The notes: a model not told the origin generated them from the sequence alone. DNA of 60,339 bases from Elusimicrobiota bacterium (GCA_016209085.1 JACQWV010000017.1:1-60339), one strand, 5' to 3'; positions 1 through 12,800 are shown, counted from the stretch's first letter. Program-made: numbers and translations.

Positions 1-1
1 A

Positions 2-877
2 AAAAGCGGGGATTATAAGGATTTTCTTTCCCGGCTTGAAGCTGGTTTGGATAAAACCGGAAGCAAATGCCTGGCGTGGTGCCTGATGCCGAATCATTTT
101 CATCTGCTTGTGTTACGCGGAGAAAGACCGCTTGCCGAGTTGATGCGCAGGGTAATGACAGGATATGCGGTAGGTTTTAATATAAGGTATAGAAGAAGCG
201 GCCATTTATTTCAGAATCGTTATAAGGCTGTGTTGTGCGATGCTGATGAATATCTTTTGGAATTGGTCGCATATATTCATCTTAATCCGGCGCGGGCAAA
301 AATAGTTAGAGGTATGGCGGGGCTGAAAAAATATCCGTGGAGCGGGCATAAAGCATTGGTTGGCGAAGGCAAAGCGGGTTTTATAGCCCGCGAGCAGGTG
401 TTGAGGCATTTTGGTTCAAGTCTACGGTCGGCGATGAAAAAATATGAAGAGTTTGTGGAAGAAAGAATCGGCAAATATAAAAGAGGCGAATATTCAGGGG
501 GTGGGTTGATAAGAAGCATAGGCGGGAAGGAAGCAGCTTTAAGTTTAATAAGAGGCGGGGAAAAAGAAGCGTTTGATGAACGGGTGCTTGGGGATGGGGA
601 TTTTGTGGAGAGGATCTTGAAAATGGAGGGACAAACAAGAAGTGAAGTAATGCCGCGTGAAGAGATTATCCGGGAAGTTGAAAGGCGAACCGGCATAAAG
701 TCCGATAAAATTTTCAGCGCCAGCCGAGAGAGGGCGGTATCGGCGGCCAGGGCGCTGTATTGTTGTTTAAGGAAGGAAAAAGGCCGGGCCAGCGGGGTGG
801 AACTGATGAAGGAGTTGAAAATAAGCTGCGGTGGGGTTGCAATGCTGGTGCAGAGGGGAAGAGGGTTTTGGAAATAA
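2..877 (+). CDS. REP-associated tyrosine transposase (RAYT, Y1_Tnp/IS200-like), 5'-truncated by window edge
   Basis: Single-strand DNA transposase of the Y1/HUH superfamily; RAYTs process palindromic REP sequences. The frame is open from base 2, so the ORF-track start (TTG at 47) is an internal codon and the true start lies outside the window. Visible: CLMPNHFHLL with the HxH metal motif, a GHLFQNRYKA segment, then AYIHLNPARA, whose Tyr is the expected catalytic residue. The last ~90 residues form a DnaA-C-like helix-turn-helix region (RTGIKSDKIF, SASRER) and a terminal helix-turn-helix (ELMKELKISCG), typical of the longer RAYT subgroup. The core appears intact apart from the missing N-terminus. 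Many REP-like palindromes lie in this window, which fits a RAYT genome, but none is clearly paired with this gene. Family call confident; activity unknown. Confidence 0.88.
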   Translation, partial: KSGDYKDFLSRLEAGLDKTGSKCLAWCLMPNHFHLLVLRGERPLAELMRRVMTGYAVGFNIRYRRSGHLFQNRYKAVLCDADEYLLELVAYIHLNPARAKIVRGMAGLKKYPWSGHKALVGEGKAGFIAREQVLRHFGSSLRSAMKKYEEFVEERIGKYKRGEYSGGGLIRSIGGKEAALSLIRGGEKEAFDERVLGDGDFVERILKMEGQTRSEVMPREEIIREVERRTGIKSDKIFSASRERAVSAARALYCCLRKEKGRASGVELMKELKISCGGVAMLVQRGRGFWK

Positions 878-939
878 CTAAAAAACTAAACAACGTCCCC
901 TATCTCCCTATCTCCAAAAAAGGAGGTTGTGTTGTAAAG

Positions 940-960
940 CATATCTGTCATTAAGATATG
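940..960. repeat. Small hairpin between RAYT and next gene
   Basis: Inverted repeat CATATCT/AGATATG around a 7-nt loop in the 105-bp gap downstream of the transposase. It could be the RAYT end, a weak transcription signal, or chance in AT-rich DNA. No T-tract follows, so it is not a classic terminator. Confidence 0.35.
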
Positions 961-982
961 TAATATACAATACAAGGTAACT

Positions 983-1813
983 ATGAATAATAAAAAAATC
1001 GTTTCCTCATTCAACAATCCAGTTCCTATAGACTGGCGATTAACCAATTATTTCCAATTGTCTATAACAATATTGGTTTTTTTAATGTTGGTATGCCTGC
1101 TGTCATTTCAAAAGGTCTGGGCCAATTCTCCGGAAATATCGGCTATGCTGGGAAATCCAATCACACCAAACCGCGATGGCGTGTGCGACACCCTTAAGAT
1201 AATCATTGAAAATCCCAGCGATGATGCTTTTGACGCCCAAATATTCGATATATCTGGGAAGAGCGTTGCTCTTTTATCATCTACGGAGGGATCTGGCATG
1301 ATAACTTGGGATGGGAAGGGTTTGGACGGAATGGTTCTTCCCGCTGATGTGTACTATTTAGTTTTTTCAACAGGCGCTATATGGCACGATGTTCGCTTCC
1401 TTTTTGTCAACCTCGGTCATCCGGGAGAAACTATTTCCCTGTATATTTCAGGAATCCTACCCGGAAGGAAAGAAATTGCTGTAGATGGTTTTTGTTTTCC
1501 AACCCTTGAGGTTCCGGTGGCAACCATTACTTTGGTTGTTCAAGATTTAGCGTCGAATTCTGTATCCGCTATAGGGGGGCGAACAGTTATCATCGCTTTC
1601 AAAACTGCACAACCAGGAATTGCAAACATAATAATCAGTCAACATGGAAATATTTTATGGAAAACCCAGAAGCGAACTGATGGCCGTGTAGTAGAGGTTA
1701 TTATCTGGGATGGAACAGACATAACCGGAACCAAGGTTTCCAATGGGAATTATATCTTTCAAATTGTCGCTCCTGGAATCGATGTCACAAAGACGGTGGA
1801 ATTGGTGAGGTAA
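983..1813 (+). CDS. Exported protein with two FlgD-type Ig-like domains
   Basis: 276 residues. The N-terminus has an unusually long n-region, then a hydrophobic stretch (LSITILVFLMLVCLLSF) ending near VWANS, consistent with a signal peptide; a downstream start is possible. Two FlgD-Ig-like units follow: about 55-140 (ITPNRDGVCDT, TWDGKGLDG, LPADVYYLVF) and about 190-275 (IIWDGTDITG, VSNGNYIFQI). Such modules occur in secreted surface proteins of diderm bacteria, often beside T9SS-type sorting domains. It lies 4 nt upstream of the barrel gene and probably heads an operon reaching the giant protein. No enzymatic motif is seen. Confidence 0.7.
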   Translation: MNNKKIVSSFNNPVPIDWRLTNYFQLSITILVFLMLVCLLSFQKVWANSPEISAMLGNPITPNRDGVCDTLKIIIENPSDDAFDAQIFDISGKSVALLSSTEGSGMITWDGKGLDGMVLPADVYYLVFSTGAIWHDVRFLFVNLGHPGETISLYISGILPGRKEIAVDGFCFPTLEVPVATITLVVQDLASNSVSAIGGRTVIIAFKTAQPGIANIIISQHGNILWKTQKRTDGRVVEVIIWDGTDITGTKVSNGNYIFQIVAPGIDVTKTVELVR

Positions 1814-1817
1814 AAAA

Positions 1818-2564
1818 ATGCAAGCACTTAATACATTTGCCAAGTCATCTGTAATTTCCAGTGTAATTGGAATGATGGTTTTTCTGACAGGGGGGGCTTT
1901 TTGTGAAGCCATTTTACTTAATGATGGAACAACAGTTTATGGTACGCTTAAAGGGGCAAGCGGGGGCGTTATTTCGGTAAACACAAGCGATGGTGAGATA
2001 ATTCTAACCAGTGATCAAATTACGACAATTACTTTTACTGATGTTTTGTTTGATTCGCCGAGGAATGTGTATGGTAAAAAGAAATCAGATAAGAAACATT
2101 ATTCAATAGGAATTCAATACGCGGGGAATATGGATAATAAATTTGACGCTGGAGTGGGTTTTTCCTTGTATATTCAACATATATGGGACTCGGGGTTGGG
2201 GATTCAAACTAACTTGGGGTTTTATAGCGCAGAAACTGGTGCAATTAAATCGGGAGAAACTGATATTGAAGTAGGGTATTTATTTCCCATTATTTTGAAA
2301 TACAGATTGAGCAATTCTGCCTCTGTAGAACCGTTTGTGGGTATTGGATTATCTTATGGCAATTATGAATCAAGCAATTATATAGGCTTCATGAACTATG
2401 AGGAAGATTCAGGCAGCGGATTATCTCCTTTATTAAATGCATCTATAGTGTTGGGTGCAAATTCTCCATTTCATCTTGTGTTGGATTTAAAATATTTTAT
2501 CAATTCGCACACATCAAAAGGCAATGCGTTGTTCAGGGGAATTAGCATGGCAATCAGTTGGTAA
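1818..2564 (+). CDS. Outer-membrane beta-barrel protein
   Basis: 248 residues with a signal-peptide-like start (VIGMMVFLTGGAFCEA). Residues ~32-75 (ILLNDGTTVYGTLKG, GEIILTSDQI) match the small beta module that often precedes barrels in such lineages. The rest alternates polar and hydrophobic residues with aromatic/Gly-rich turns (GIQYAGNM, VEPFVGIGLSYG) and ends ISMAISW, with the terminal aromatic typical of Omp strands. GAGG overlapping the previous stop provides the ribosome site, so translation is probably coupled. Exact function unknown; OmpW- or porin-like barrels are the nearest guess. Confidence 0.65.
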   Translation: MQALNTFAKSSVISSVIGMMVFLTGGAFCEAILLNDGTTVYGTLKGASGGVISVNTSDGEIILTSDQITTITFTDVLFDSPRNVYGKKKSDKKHYSIGIQYAGNMDNKFDAGVGFSLYIQHIWDSGLGIQTNLGFYSAETGAIKSGETDIEVGYLFPIILKYRLSNSASVEPFVGIGLSYGNYESSNYIGFMNYEEDSGSGLSPLLNASIVLGANSPFHLVLDLKYFINSHTSKGNALFRGISMAISW

Positions 2565-2589
2565 GCAACTAATTTCAGGAGGATTTAAA

Positions 2590-3858
2590 ATGACTAAAAG
2601 TTTATGTAAAGTATTTTTAGTAACGCTTTTTATTTCTGTTTACTTGTTTCAAATAGGGTTTAGTGAAATTGAAGCGGGCACGCAGTCAATAAAGGGTTTG
2701 ATTGACGGCATTATGGCCGCAAGCGGAAAAGAAGAAAAAAATGAATATCTGCGGCTTCTTAAAAAAGATACTCCGCAAACCAAAGAGGAAAAGGATCTGC
2801 TTATAGATTTACTGAAAGAAGAAGACGCAGATGTAAAATGTGTGGCCATGGAATTATTGGGGAAACTTAAAGAGAAAAGAGCGACCAAAAAGATAATTCG
2901 CAATTTAAAAGATAAAAGCGACAAGGTGAAAATAACGGCAGCTACGGTTCTAGGGGAAATAGGGGACGAACGGGCAATAGACGCTTTGTTGGAAGATTCG
3001 GAGCTTATGGTTCTTGAGTTCGGCCAGTGTCCGGTTGCAAAGATGGGTGCAGCGGCTTTGCCCAAGCTTGCCGACCTTGCCGGGCGCAAAAGCATTCTTG
3101 GGCTTTTGCCAAAGCAGGATAAAAAAAGCCGGAGAAGCCGCAAGGCTGCGACCTGTATCGGGCAAATCAGGGATGAAAAAGCGGTGCCAACGCTTATGAA
3201 ATTATTAAAGGAAGACGACGAAGAAGTAAAACTTGGTGCTATTGAGGCATTGGCTTCCATGAAAGTAAAAGAAGCCGAACCAGAATTTGAAAAGATGCTT
3301 AATCAGAAGTATAAAGATGAATTTATACCACGGAGAATTATTAGAACATTAGCTTTTTCCAACAGTGAAAAATATGTACCAAAAATCTATAAAATGATGG
3401 ATAAAGAACCATCTTTAAAATTTGGCATGGCTAGATTATTAGGCGAACTGAAAGAAAAGACTGCTGTTGAAAAATTAGAAAAACTAATTAATGATGAGGA
3501 TGAATTTGTCCGTCATGCAGCAGCAGTAGCATTATGGAGAATAACTGGCAAAGTCTATAAACATAAAAAAGGTTCATTTGAAGAAAGCTGGGACATTGAC
3601 TGGATAAGGCGAATTAATGATGAACTTGAAAGATTCAGGCTTGAATTGAATGATATTGAAAAGCACAGAGCGAGTGGAAGAATGAACGAACAGGTTTATA
3701 AATTTTATAAGGAACATCACACAGAAGAAAAATTTAAGAAATATAACTTAGAAAATTTAAGAAAAGCGGCTCAGAAAGAAGGTGCCTTGTTAGAATACAA
3801 TAATATAGACGAAGTATTGGGTGAAATCAAAAAAAATCCAGGCAAGTATTCCTGGTAA
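2590..3858 (+). CDS. Exported HEAT-repeat protein
   Basis: 422 residues from the ATG at 2590, which follows a strong AGGAGG at 2578-2583; the ORF-track start at 2524 would overlap the upstream gene by 41 nt and lacks that site. Signal peptide ~1-25 (LCKVFLVTLFISVYLFQIGFS). Residues ~60-340 contain successive HEAT/PBS-lyase-type helical pairs (VKCVAMELLGKLKEKRAT, VKITAATVLGEIGDERAI, VKLGAIEALASMKVKEA, VRHAAAVALWRI). The C-terminal 90 residues are charged helix and may be coiled coil. HEAT repeats usually bind proteins; position suggests a partner of the giant surface protein. That role is inference. Confidence 0.75.
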   Translation: MTKSLCKVFLVTLFISVYLFQIGFSEIEAGTQSIKGLIDGIMAASGKEEKNEYLRLLKKDTPQTKEEKDLLIDLLKEEDADVKCVAMELLGKLKEKRATKKIIRNLKDKSDKVKITAATVLGEIGDERAIDALLEDSELMVLEFGQCPVAKMGAAALPKLADLAGRKSILGLLPKQDKKSRRSRKAATCIGQIRDEKAVPTLMKLLKEDDEEVKLGAIEALASMKVKEAEPEFEKMLNQKYKDEFIPRRIIRTLAFSNSEKYVPKIYKMMDKEPSLKFGMARLLGELKEKTAVEKLEKLINDEDEFVRHAAAVALWRITGKVYKHKKGSFEESWDIDWIRRINDELERFRLELNDIEKHRASGRMNEQVYKFYKEHHTEEKFKKYNLENLRKAAQKEGALLEYNNIDEVLGEIKKNPGKYSW

Positions 3859-3887
3859 CGTATTAAAATATGATTGGAAATAATATC

Positions 3888-6800
3888 ATGAAATTGACCG
3901 TAAGTATTTTGTTGATAATTTTTCCTAATTTATGCTTTGCCTGGGATAGTTTGTACTGGGAAAATCACAGACATATGACTGATGACGCAATAAAAGACTT
4001 GGGTATAGTTGAATATCCTGATTTAAACATGTACAAAGGGGCGTATTTGATAGGCGATGGTGTTGTTGAAGGTAGCACGGATGAAAGTTCCCATGTAAAT
4101 CCTGCGACAGGCAAAGAATGGGAAGGACCGTACGAGGAATGGAAGCGGCTGGCAAAAGAGAACTATAAGAATTTTAATTTTACAGGTGCGTATGATTATT
4201 TGGGATTTTATATTCACTTAAAACAGGATATAAATGTTCCTGCTCATATAAGAACATGTGCCCACGGAATCTTGTTTCACAAGGGTTCAATTTTTTCAAC
4301 AGATGAGCTTGAAAATTTTGCAAATGACAATCCTCCTGCATTTTATTTTACGCCTGTTTCAACAAAGACTTCATGGAAAAACTTTAACCAGGAAGGTTTT
4401 TATTATTCTTACTGGCTTAATGATGAGATGGATGATGATAATCATGATGAAATCCCTTACGACCCAGATGATGATAAATTACAGGATGGTCCTAATGCGT
4501 ATAATATTACCACAACTTGGGGAACTTATGGTGGTGGGAATCCATATGATAATGATTATCTCCCAGGCAATGATGAAGGTAAGGATTGGTACAATGGCAA
4601 CCTACAGGATTCTTCAATAGCCTATGAGCAGTTATACAATGCTTCTACGGTTACAAAAGTGGAATTGCAAAAATTTTCAAAAGAACTTCCGCCTTTAATC
4701 AGAAATCTTAAAATAGAGCCATCTACCCAACTTATTCCAATTATAGATCCGATTGCCGGCAGCAAAATAACCTTTGAAATGCTTGAAAACAGGAAGCCAA
4801 GGGTTACGCTTTTTATAACAGTAGATTATCCTTATGATAATCCTGCGGCTAAAGGTATAATTGCCCCTGAATACCGCACAGGCAAAATAATTGATTTGCC
4901 TGCCGGAACTGATCTGCCATGGCAGCAAAATTTTGAAGTAACCTGGAACGGGATGATGGAAGATGGCGGATATCTTCTTGAGGGTTTTCACGATTTATAT
5001 GTCACGCTTAAAGATGTGGACGGGAATGTTTTCACTCATGAAAAATACACTTTTGAAATCCGCCTGCCTAAAATTCTAATCCAGCACAAAGAGGTTTTAA
5101 ATTTCCCTGCAAATGTTGAGATTCCGATATTAGCGGCTGTCACCCCTCTTGGCCAAAGAAGCATAAAAAATGTCCAAATTTTTTACCGCAAGGCGCTACT
5201 TGGCGGTTTTTATACGCCAACTCCTATGTCACTGACAGAAGACAATATTTATCAGGGTTTTATTCCTGCAAATGCAGTAACAGCTGATGGTATTGAATAT
5301 TTCATTGCAGCAGAAGATACAGAAGGCAATATAGAAACATATCCTATAAACCTTACTATTCTGCCAAATTCATATATTGGCCAGGCCTTAAAAGTTAGTG
5401 TTATTGAGGCAAGCAACGGTGGGTTGATAGTAAGGGGTGATGCAGATTCCAGTAATGATTCAACAATAATAAGTTTTTACTTAGGCAGGAATATATTTGT
5501 ATATGCGGAATTATACAAGGCTACAAAGGATTGGAAGTCAGCCTCAGGCGATCCGAATATTTTTGAACCTTCTGAAATTATATCTACATTAGGCGCTGCG
5601 TCTGGAATAGGAAAATATTCCGTAAATTATACTCCTTTTCCGCTGACGCCTGCTTCCAATTATGTTGTTGTTTTAAGGAATAGTATTGACCCTTCGGATA
5701 TAGTCGGTTATGGCCGCATCATAGTTTGTGAACCTTATTCAGGGCTTGCCGTTTCCCAGCCTGTTAACAATTGGGTAAGCGCAAGCATATCCGGGGTTCC
5801 ACCGGATTCTGTCAATTTTTTCAAGGACGGGTCGCTTTTTGCCTGGGATCCAGGAACGCTGACAAACAATGTCTTCAATGCTCAGGTAACTGGCGGGGTT
5901 TATACTGCAGCGGCGTATAAGACAATTTCTGGGAATGATATCCCCATGGGGCATTCTGCAGTTCAACCGATTTCTGGTCCAATGATAATTATTTCCCCAG
6001 TGCCTTCGCCTCAATATATCGGAAGAGCAATACCTGTATCTGTTAATGTCTATTCAGATGTTGGCCTGACACAAGTTACATTAACCGGCATTGATGTCAC
6101 AGGCGGATTAATATCTGTTATGCTTCAGAATGCCGGCGGTAGTCTCTATACAGGAGCTATCCCTCCACAACAGTCGCAGGGACAGGTGCAGTATTATTTC
6201 CTGGCTGTTGATTCTGCTGGCCGGCAAACCACAAATCCTATTGATTATGCCTTGAATAAATATTCGTTTAATGTAGTTCCTGATGTTACGCCGGTGCGGA
6301 TAACCAAAACAATCCCTGGAAATGGGGCGGTTGATATTTCGCTTTTAGAACCGGTCAACGTTTTCTTTGACGATGATATATTAACCAACACTTTAAATGA
6401 AAATACAATTTCCGTTATTCAGGAAATAAGCGGGAAAACGGTTGGTGTTAAAGAGATATCGTATTACCATGCTGAGCGGAAGTTGACATTTACTGCTGAT
6501 CTTATGCCAGATACAAAATACAAGGTCTATATTAAATCGGATGTGCGTGATTTAGGCGGGAACGGACTTGTTGATGGAACAGTGCCTAATCCTTGGACAT
6601 TCACCACAACCAAAATTCTGCCGCCTGCTATAACCGGTATTAGGCAAGACCGAAAACATTTTAACGAAAGCACTCAAAACATGATCTTTTCAGCGGATGT
6701 ATCCACGCATTTGCCGATTGCGCAGGGTTTTATCATTTTGAAGAACCCTCAAAGCCAGGCGGAAGTTAAAATAAATGTTCCAATTGAAAAAGAAGCCGGA

Positions 6801-9800
6801 ACTGGGCGGTTTCTATTTAAATGGGACGGCAAAGATAATGAAGGAAATTTTATTCCCGAGGGAGAGTATGTTCCGAGTTTTGAAGTTATTGACGCAAAAT
6901 ACGGCCTAGTAGGAAGTTCGGAATTTCAGACAGTGGAGATTTTGATTAAAACGAAAACTATATTAGAACACGAAAGAACCGAGAACGTGGTGTTTGGACT
7001 TTATGGAGATTACGAGTGGATTGACTTTCCGCAAATGATCCGGGTTGAGGTTGATTATGTACTTGATTTTGGAACAAGTAGAGTGGAGGTAGAGTATAAC
7101 GGAAATACCACAAAAATCGGCAACAAGGACGACAGTTTCTGGGGACGCACAGCTTACAAAAATATATATATACCCTCTGCGACAATGATAAAGATAAATG
7201 GCCCAGACTCATGTGTTTTTGGAATTCCTTGTGATGACGAAACTAAAATTTCCTATAGACATCATGCTTCCAATATTTATCCCAATGAATTTAATCATAA
7301 GATAAATACTTTAAACGATGTTTTCCGCTCTTTAAACATTTTACAGCGCAATGAATCGCTCACAATACCATTTAAAATAGTGCCAGTGCCGAATGAACCG
7401 GGGGGATGGCAGGTAACCCATATAAGCGTGATAATGCCGGCGGAAAATATGGATTTTGACAATAATCCAGAGGTTGTAACGACTGTTCCCGGGTACGTTT
7501 TCGAATCTCAGCCCACTCCCAAGATTGAGACTTCCATAGTAGTCCAGAATGTCAGCCCCCCGATTGAGCCGTTCCTCATGGACAGAACGCCGCCTGCGAT
7601 ATCCTTGGCCGCAAAGTCCCATTTTTCTCCAGTAATGGCAAAGAATCTTGATGTTTCTGCTGTTTTTCAGGATAACTTAAGTTTTCCATTGAAAGATGTG
7701 ACCTTGGAGATAGTGGATGCGGATGACAATCATGTTAAGACACTACTGCAAAAACCATCAAGCGAATACTTTTCACAGACTCTTGTTTGGGATGGACGAG
7801 GAAGCGAGGAATACAATAGTTCACAGATCGTGCCTAATGGGATATACAGAGTACGCGGCAGTGCGAAGGATGAAGCCGGTAACACCACGGTCCAAAGCAT
7901 AAATGTTACTGTGGATTCTGTCGCGCCTGTTGTTCAAAATCCATTATTAGTTGCGCTGCCAGGGATGCATACTAAACCAAAGGTTTTTAATGCAACAGAC
8001 CAGAAACTCAATCTTACACTGGACTTATCTGATAATTTATCAGACCAAGTTGATTTAAAGATAGTGTTTTCCGACGCTGCTCAAATAGTACGTGATATTT
8101 CTTTTAGAGTTACCACTATTCCGCAGCATTTCAGTTTTGAGTTTGACTGGAAGGATATACAAGGAAACTTTTTCCCTGATGGCACTTATGTTGTATCCCT
8201 GCATGTCCTTGACAAAGCAGGAAACGAAGCTGTGTTGTCATTGCCCGATTTCCGCGTTGATCGAACAGCATCTGAAGTTACAGCTAAATTCGTGGATAAC
8301 CTCATTTTTACCCCAGATGATGGGCCATTGGGGTTGGGGGATGGTAACCGGGACAATGTCACACTGAACTTTGAATTGGCGGATACAGCTCTTATAACGA
8401 TTGGCATCGAAGATATTATAGTTAGAACTTTATGGGAGTTTCCGTATAGTCTCAATTTTGTGAAATCAGGCGCGTTTACATGGGATGGCAAGGTCAACGG
8501 CCTGTTTGTCAGCGATGGGAGTTATATTTTTAGAATAAAAACAGTGGATGATGTCGGAAATACGGCATCTGCCGCTCTTCCTGTAATCAAGAATGCTGTT
8601 CCGGCACGCATAGTTTTTCCACCTCGAGCCCAATCGTCTGCCGCAGTAGGAGGTATGGTTGTCATAAAAGGAATAGCTTTAGATCCGGGAATCAATAACA
8701 CTGCTGACTTTAAGAATTACAAGGTGTGGTTCCGGGAAGGAAGTGGGATTGACTTTTCCCTTCCAGAAAACAATCCCACCGATCCAGACAATACCATTTG
8801 GAAGCCGATACCTGTACCTGCCGGGAATCAAAGTGCGATTGACCCTGCCTATCCCAATTCTAATATTTCACTGCGGGCAGTGGCGAATACAACACTGGCA
8901 ATTTGGGATACAAAAGATTTAGCACAAAGTGCATTATTTACCATTCTGCTTGTAACCACTGATGGTTCTGGAGTTTCAAGCTTTGATTTCCGTGAAGTAA
9001 CAATTGACCCAAGCATTGATACGACAGCGCCAGGAGTACACATTACTGCTCCCATAACCCCAGTCCCACCTGTTCAATTCAGCATCGTATCGGAATCATC
9101 AAGGCTTGAAATTGTATGGACTGTGGAACAGGTCCCGGAGAAAAAGGCGGATATCAGCATGGAAATCTTTAAACTCAACGACACTGTCGGACCCAAGGTG
9201 GGAACCATTGTTTTGCGACAGGAATTCATGGGGCAATCTACAGGAAGGACATTTTCCTGGGATGGGCGGAACTATTTGAGGAGGTTTGTGGAAACCGGTC
9301 TTTATAGAATTCGAGTTACTGCGAAAGACGCCGATAATATGGGGGTTACATCAGACGAAGTGGATGTGCAGGTCACCCTTCAGTTAATGGAACCCCTAAA
9401 AGTCACAAAGTTTCAATCTTCCGATTCGGTTATCTCGCCCGGCGGATCCTCCGTTATTACTTACTCTCTGTCAAAAGAGAGCGTTGTTACCATCAATGTC
9501 TTTGATTCAGAGAAAAAGTTAGTGGGAACGCTGGTTAATGGAGTGACGACACCCGGGGTGGCGGAACAGACGGTTGAGTTTAAAAGCCTCCAAGAAGGTT
9601 TGTTCACAATAACTATTGATGCCGTGGCCACCGATGAACAATCCAGTAAAGACTCAGGTTCTCTCTCCATCGCGGTTACTGGTGGACTAGGGGCTGCTGT
9701 TGCAGATATTACCTTTCCCCCCGACGGCTCAATTTTGCACGGTGTTTCCAATTATAATTGGACGGCCACTGGGGTTGGCCGGTTCTTTCCACGAGAACAG

Positions 9801-12800
9801 TTATCTTTGGTGGATACCACACAGCAAGATTTTGATGCTGGAACAAAATTGAATCTTGTCAGCACAGTTAGCGGGGATATTGTTCTTCCCCTTAGGGGAA
9901 AATTACTATCCTCAGCATTTGACTGGAGTCAAGGAACGTTTCAAGAAACAACAATTAGTAACGATTCTGTAAAAATGGTTGACGCTGTGGAAGTTGTCAA
10001 TGAGGCCCTGTATTTTGAGGGGAGTGCGGGGAGTGTGAGTATTATAAAATCAGCGTTGGGGCAGCGGTTTCAGGTAAGGAACACAACTAAAATAACAAAA
10101 GTTGAAGTGAAGATGGCGGGTGGTGGTCTGCCTAATAGATGGAACATACCATTCACAATACGGAAAGATGTAAATGGCCATATTGGGGATGTAATTGCAA
10201 CCATATATGTTCCTGTGGAGACACTCTCATATAGTTGGCAAATGATATCACTTGTTCCTTCGGAGCCGATCCCGGTCCAGCAAGGAGACTATCTCTGGGT
10301 GGTGGCACCACAACCCCCTGGAGACTGGCGGTGGTACGGTCTTGTTCAATGGGCAACGAATTGGCAAAGTGGGCACCCGGTCGCAGATTATCCGCGTGGC
10401 TACGCTTATTTACAGGGGCAGTACGATTCCGCATTTGATTTCCAATTTAGGGTTTTCGAATTGAGTGGCGCTACTGAGGGAACATATGTCAGCGCACCCA
10501 TAGATACTCAGGTAGAAGAACCTCTTTGGGGAAACTTTACTGCCGATTTTCAATCTAACGAGCAAACCCTTAATTTTTTTGCCCAAGTAAGAAAAAATGA
10601 GGCAAGTTCTTGGAGTGAAGAGTTCATTCTAACACCGGGGATATCGATTGAGGGGCTGCGAGAGAGGTTTATCCGACTCGTTGCTCGATTCGCAAGAGAA
10701 AACCTGACAAAATCCGCCTTACTTAATAGCGCCAGCATCAACTGGCGTGTTCCTAAAGGCACCTTTATTTCACAGAAAAGAAGTGTAGACAAACATATCA
10801 TTCAGTGGGATGACTTCCGAGCAACTGATATTCCAATATATCCAGGAAGCATTGCCTATTATTTCAAAAGTGCGCCAACAGAAGCCGAACTTGAATCGGC
10901 GACCTGGACAGGAATTTTACCTGGCTCATTCCTTGACATATCTAATGCCAATCAACATATTCAATGGAAGGCGGACATGATGACATCGAGTTTCTCCGAT
11001 TCACCGGCGATTCAAGATGTAAGTATTTCATATACCAGGAGAGGGGTTGAGCAAGAGGAAATTTGGAAAAGTCAAATGGATCCGGTATTAGAAGATGGAA
11101 GGATCACAAGCTTCAGTAACGAATTCAATAATCGAGATGACCCTACCTTCTTTATTAGAGACTCGCAGCCCCTTATCATTGCCTTGGCCTACCCGGCTTC
11201 AATTCCGCCCATAGATCCAACTTTAAGGGATAAGATGACTTTTTTTAGCACCAACGGGCAAATCACTGACAATCCGTTCGTAGCGGTTGACGCAGATGAA
11301 TTAGGGTTTGGATGGAGTATTAACCTCTATTATCCTGACGGAACCCTTAACCCGGACCTATTTATTGATCGGCTTCTGTCCAAAGAATCTAACACAAATC
11401 ATGACGCAACAGGGATTCCAATTGATACCGATGATGAATTCAGGGTGAGGATTGCTCCTGGAGCCGCACCAAAATCCTTTATAGAATTAAAAGGCAATAC
11501 GTCGACAAATAGCCAAGGGTTCAAAAGCTATTCTCTTTTCTACAAGAAGCTTGGGGATATAACTTCTCGTTCCATACCGGTCCAGAGCCCGAACAAACCT
11601 GTAACCGGCAACGGCACTCTCGGTTTCTGGGATGTTACCGGTCTCAATGGTGAATTTGTGCTTAAGCTTATCGTTTTGGATGCGAATGGGACAACCGAGG
11701 TAATCCGCAACATTACAATTGGGAAGTCCGTACTAGGAGGACAAACCGCAGGACCGCCAATATATGTGAATAGTTCTTGGAACAAGGCCTATTTAGAATT
11801 TCCTAATAACTCTCTGGCGGAATCTACCATTATTACAATCACTCCAGTCCGTATTGAAAATACTGGTATCGCCATCAGTAGTACTATTCCCCAACCAATC
11901 GGAGCCGCCTATGATTTACAACCAAGGGGGATTAAATTTGTTGATCCTGAAAACCGACCTGCATATTTGACTGTTCGGTTTACCAGCGATGAACTGCTGG
12001 GAATTGATCCTGGCCAACTCACTATTTATGAAGTTCTAAGTGACGGGACTGTTCAGCCATTGGATGCGAAAGTAATATTTGATGAAAACGGCAATGGTAA
12101 GTTTGACCCTGAAGAAACTGCTACTATAACAAGTCCTGTTCGCCATTTTTCCTATTACCTCATTATACAAGAGGTCATGCCTCCAGTTTTTGACCCAGTG
12201 CCGAATTTAACCGCCCAGAGCTCTGCTATCCTGAGTGGAAAATCTGAACCCAATTCACTGATTGAAATTTTTTTAAATGGAGCGCTGATTGAAACTGTTC
12301 ATGCCGACAACCAAGGGAAGTATACTGGTGTAAAAGTGAATCTGATTGATGGAAAAAATATTATTAACGCGAAAGCGACAAGGATTTTAAATGAAAATTG
12401 GCGTAGAGCAAGCGCTTTTTCCCCGCCGTTAATCATTGAAAGAGATGCAAATTTGCCTGAAATCAGTATGTTGGCAATGACACAGACTTTTAAACCCCAG
12501 CTTGGAGAAAAGGCAAGATTAGATTATTCAATGACAAAAATTGCAAAAGTTTATAGCTTTGTGGAAACCAGCGATAGTGTCATTATTGCCCATTTGATTG
12601 ATGGAACCACACAATCAGCTGGTAAACAGTATTGTGAATGGAATGGTGTAGTGGATGATGGGCCATTGGCCACTGGCGGGTCTTATTATTTTTCCTTGAC
12701 CGTCGTTGATGCAGCGAGCAACACTGTATCTGCAAAATATGGACCTTTTGAGTTGATAAAAGATACTGTTGGTCCTACAACACTGGCTTTAATAGGAATG

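Noticed and set aside
2-877. Complete IS200/IS605 element
   Set aside because: The C-terminal DnaA-like domain and size fit RAYT, there is no tnpB, and no left end is visible.
878-982. Terminator or tRNA in the gap after the transposase
   Set aside because: Hairpin lacks a T-tract and no cloverleaf can be drawn.
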